Shown here piece by piece: positions 5,366 through 5,919 of a stretch of DNA of 5,919 bases. The stretch is from Firmicutes bacterium UBA6648. Lineage in GTDB: Bacteria > Bacillota > Clostridia > Peptostreptococcales > Anaerovoracaceae. The notes beneath the pieces were generated by a model. The model did not search any database, was not told where the DNA came from, and was given only the letters and a program-made list of their open reading frames with translations. The position numbers and the translations under genes were made by a program. The stretch covers positions 1 through 5,919 of the forward strand of contig DKLE01000069.1 of NCBI GenBank assembly GCA_002455605.1, written 5' to 3'. Each line of letters begins with the position of its first letter. The first letter of the stretch is position 1.

Positions 5366-5919
5366 TTATAGGATTTCTACATAGCCTTCTGTTCCGTGCA
5401 CACGAATTCGCTGCCCATCCTTTATCAGTTTAGTTGCATTTTCTACCCCCACAACTGCCGGTAAGCCATATTCACGAGCGATAACTGCTCCATGGGTCAT
5501 CAATCCCCCGACTTCGGTGACTAAGCCTTTTATGGATACAAACAAGGGGGTCCAGCTCGGGTCAGTAAAACAGGTAACTAATATATCTCCAGCTTCCAGC
5601 ACAGCGTCTTCTGCGTTTAGGATGACGCGCGCCCGTCCTTCTATAATTCCGGAAGAAACCGGAAGGCCCGGAACAGCCTGCGCTGGGAGATTTTCTCGTT
5701 TATATTTACCTGAGATGATTTCGCCGTCAGAGGTGATAACACGAGGAGGCGTCAGTTTTTCATATAATTTGTATTCCTCTTTTCGGCTGCTGATAATGGA
5801 ATAATCCAGTTTCTTTGTGCGTACGGCTTCCTGCAGCTCTTCAAAAGTCAGATAATATATATCTTCTTTTTCATAAATAACGCCTGTCTGTACGAGTTGT
5901 TCGGCTTCTTTAAGCAAAG
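5366..5919 (-). CDS. C-terminal part of a rifampicin phosphotransferase / PEP synthase-like enzyme (cut by window edge)
   Basis: The last 183 residues are visible; the N-terminus lies beyond the right edge. The first visible codon is TTG within the reading frame, not a start. The fragment ends with the swivelling phosphohistidine domain of PEP-utilising enzymes: LPVSSGIIEGRARV, then DILVTCFTDPSWTPLF, then VGGLMTHGAVIAREYG with the phosphorylated His in THG (codon at 5494-5492), and AVVGVENATKLI. Upstream it has DIYYLTFEEL and KLTPPRVITSDGEIISG. The THG form and the segments before it match rifampicin phosphotransferases, which use ATP to phosphorylate and inactivate rifamycins; PEP synthases proper usually have a CHAA-type site. 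Without the ATP-grasp and drug-binding domains, the assignment between rph and a ppsA-like enzyme stays open. The family is usually about 870 residues. Confidence 0.85.
   Translation of the reverse strand, partial: LLKEAEQLVQTGVIYEKEDIYYLTFEELQEAVRTKKLDYSIISSRKEEYKLYEKLTPPRVITSDGEIISGKYKRENLPAQAVPGLPVSSGIIEGRARVILNAEDAVLEAGDILVTCFTDPSWTPLFVSIKGLVTEVGGLMTHGAVIAREYGLPAVVGVENATKLIKDGQRIRVHGTEGYVEIL

Noticed and set aside
5915..5917. Start codon for a 183-residue stand-alone phosphohistidine-domain protein
   Set aside because: The codon is TTG at the window edge, with the frame still open and family sequence continuing; this is a truncated larger enzyme.

Overview
This window looks like ordinary chromosome from a low-GC Gram-positive bacterium (Bacillota, possibly clostridial). 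The reasons are strong AGGAGG-type ribosome binding sites, AT-rich intergenic DNA, and protein families typical of that group. The genus cannot be read from the sequence. No insertion sequence, CRISPR array, tRNA, rRNA or phage gene was found.

Layout: (1) Positions 1-445, minus strand: the N-terminal 148 residues of an AraC-type regulator that runs off the left edge, with a DNA-binding half followed by the start of what looks like a GyrI-like ligand-binding half. (2) Positions 446-987: a 542-base gap without a secure gene. It holds an unrecognised 58-codon reading frame or structured leader, and a perfect 10-bp inverted repeat. (3) Positions 988-4207, minus strand: a two-gene operon, ku then ligD, separated by 4 bases. 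It encodes a complete bacterial non-homologous end-joining (NHEJ) system, with LigD in the phosphoesterase-ligase-polymerase order. (4) Positions 4208-4360: a 153-base divergent promoter region with an inverted repeat. (5) Positions 4361-5260, plus strand: a short-chain dehydrogenase of the YhdF/YghA type. (6) Positions 5261-5365: a convergent gap with a long hairpin. (7) Positions 5366-5919, minus strand: the C-terminal part of a rifampicin phosphotransferase/PEP synthase-like enzyme that runs off the right edge.

How they work together: Ku binds double-strand break ends and recruits LigD, which trims, fills and seals them. The divergent SDR belongs to a group known in Bacillus as stress-induced, so a shared stress or stationary-phase theme is plausible but not shown here. 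The flanking AraC/GyrI-like regulator and the rifampicin-phosphotransferase-like enzyme hint at a drug- and stress-response neighbourhood. That link is inference from adjacency only.

No clearly new system was found. The observations most worth checking are the convergent hairpin whose three mismatches all become G-U pairs on the minus strand, a possible internal start at the LIG/POL boundary of ligD, a similar one at the domain boundary of the AraC gene, and the unexplained block at 471-729.
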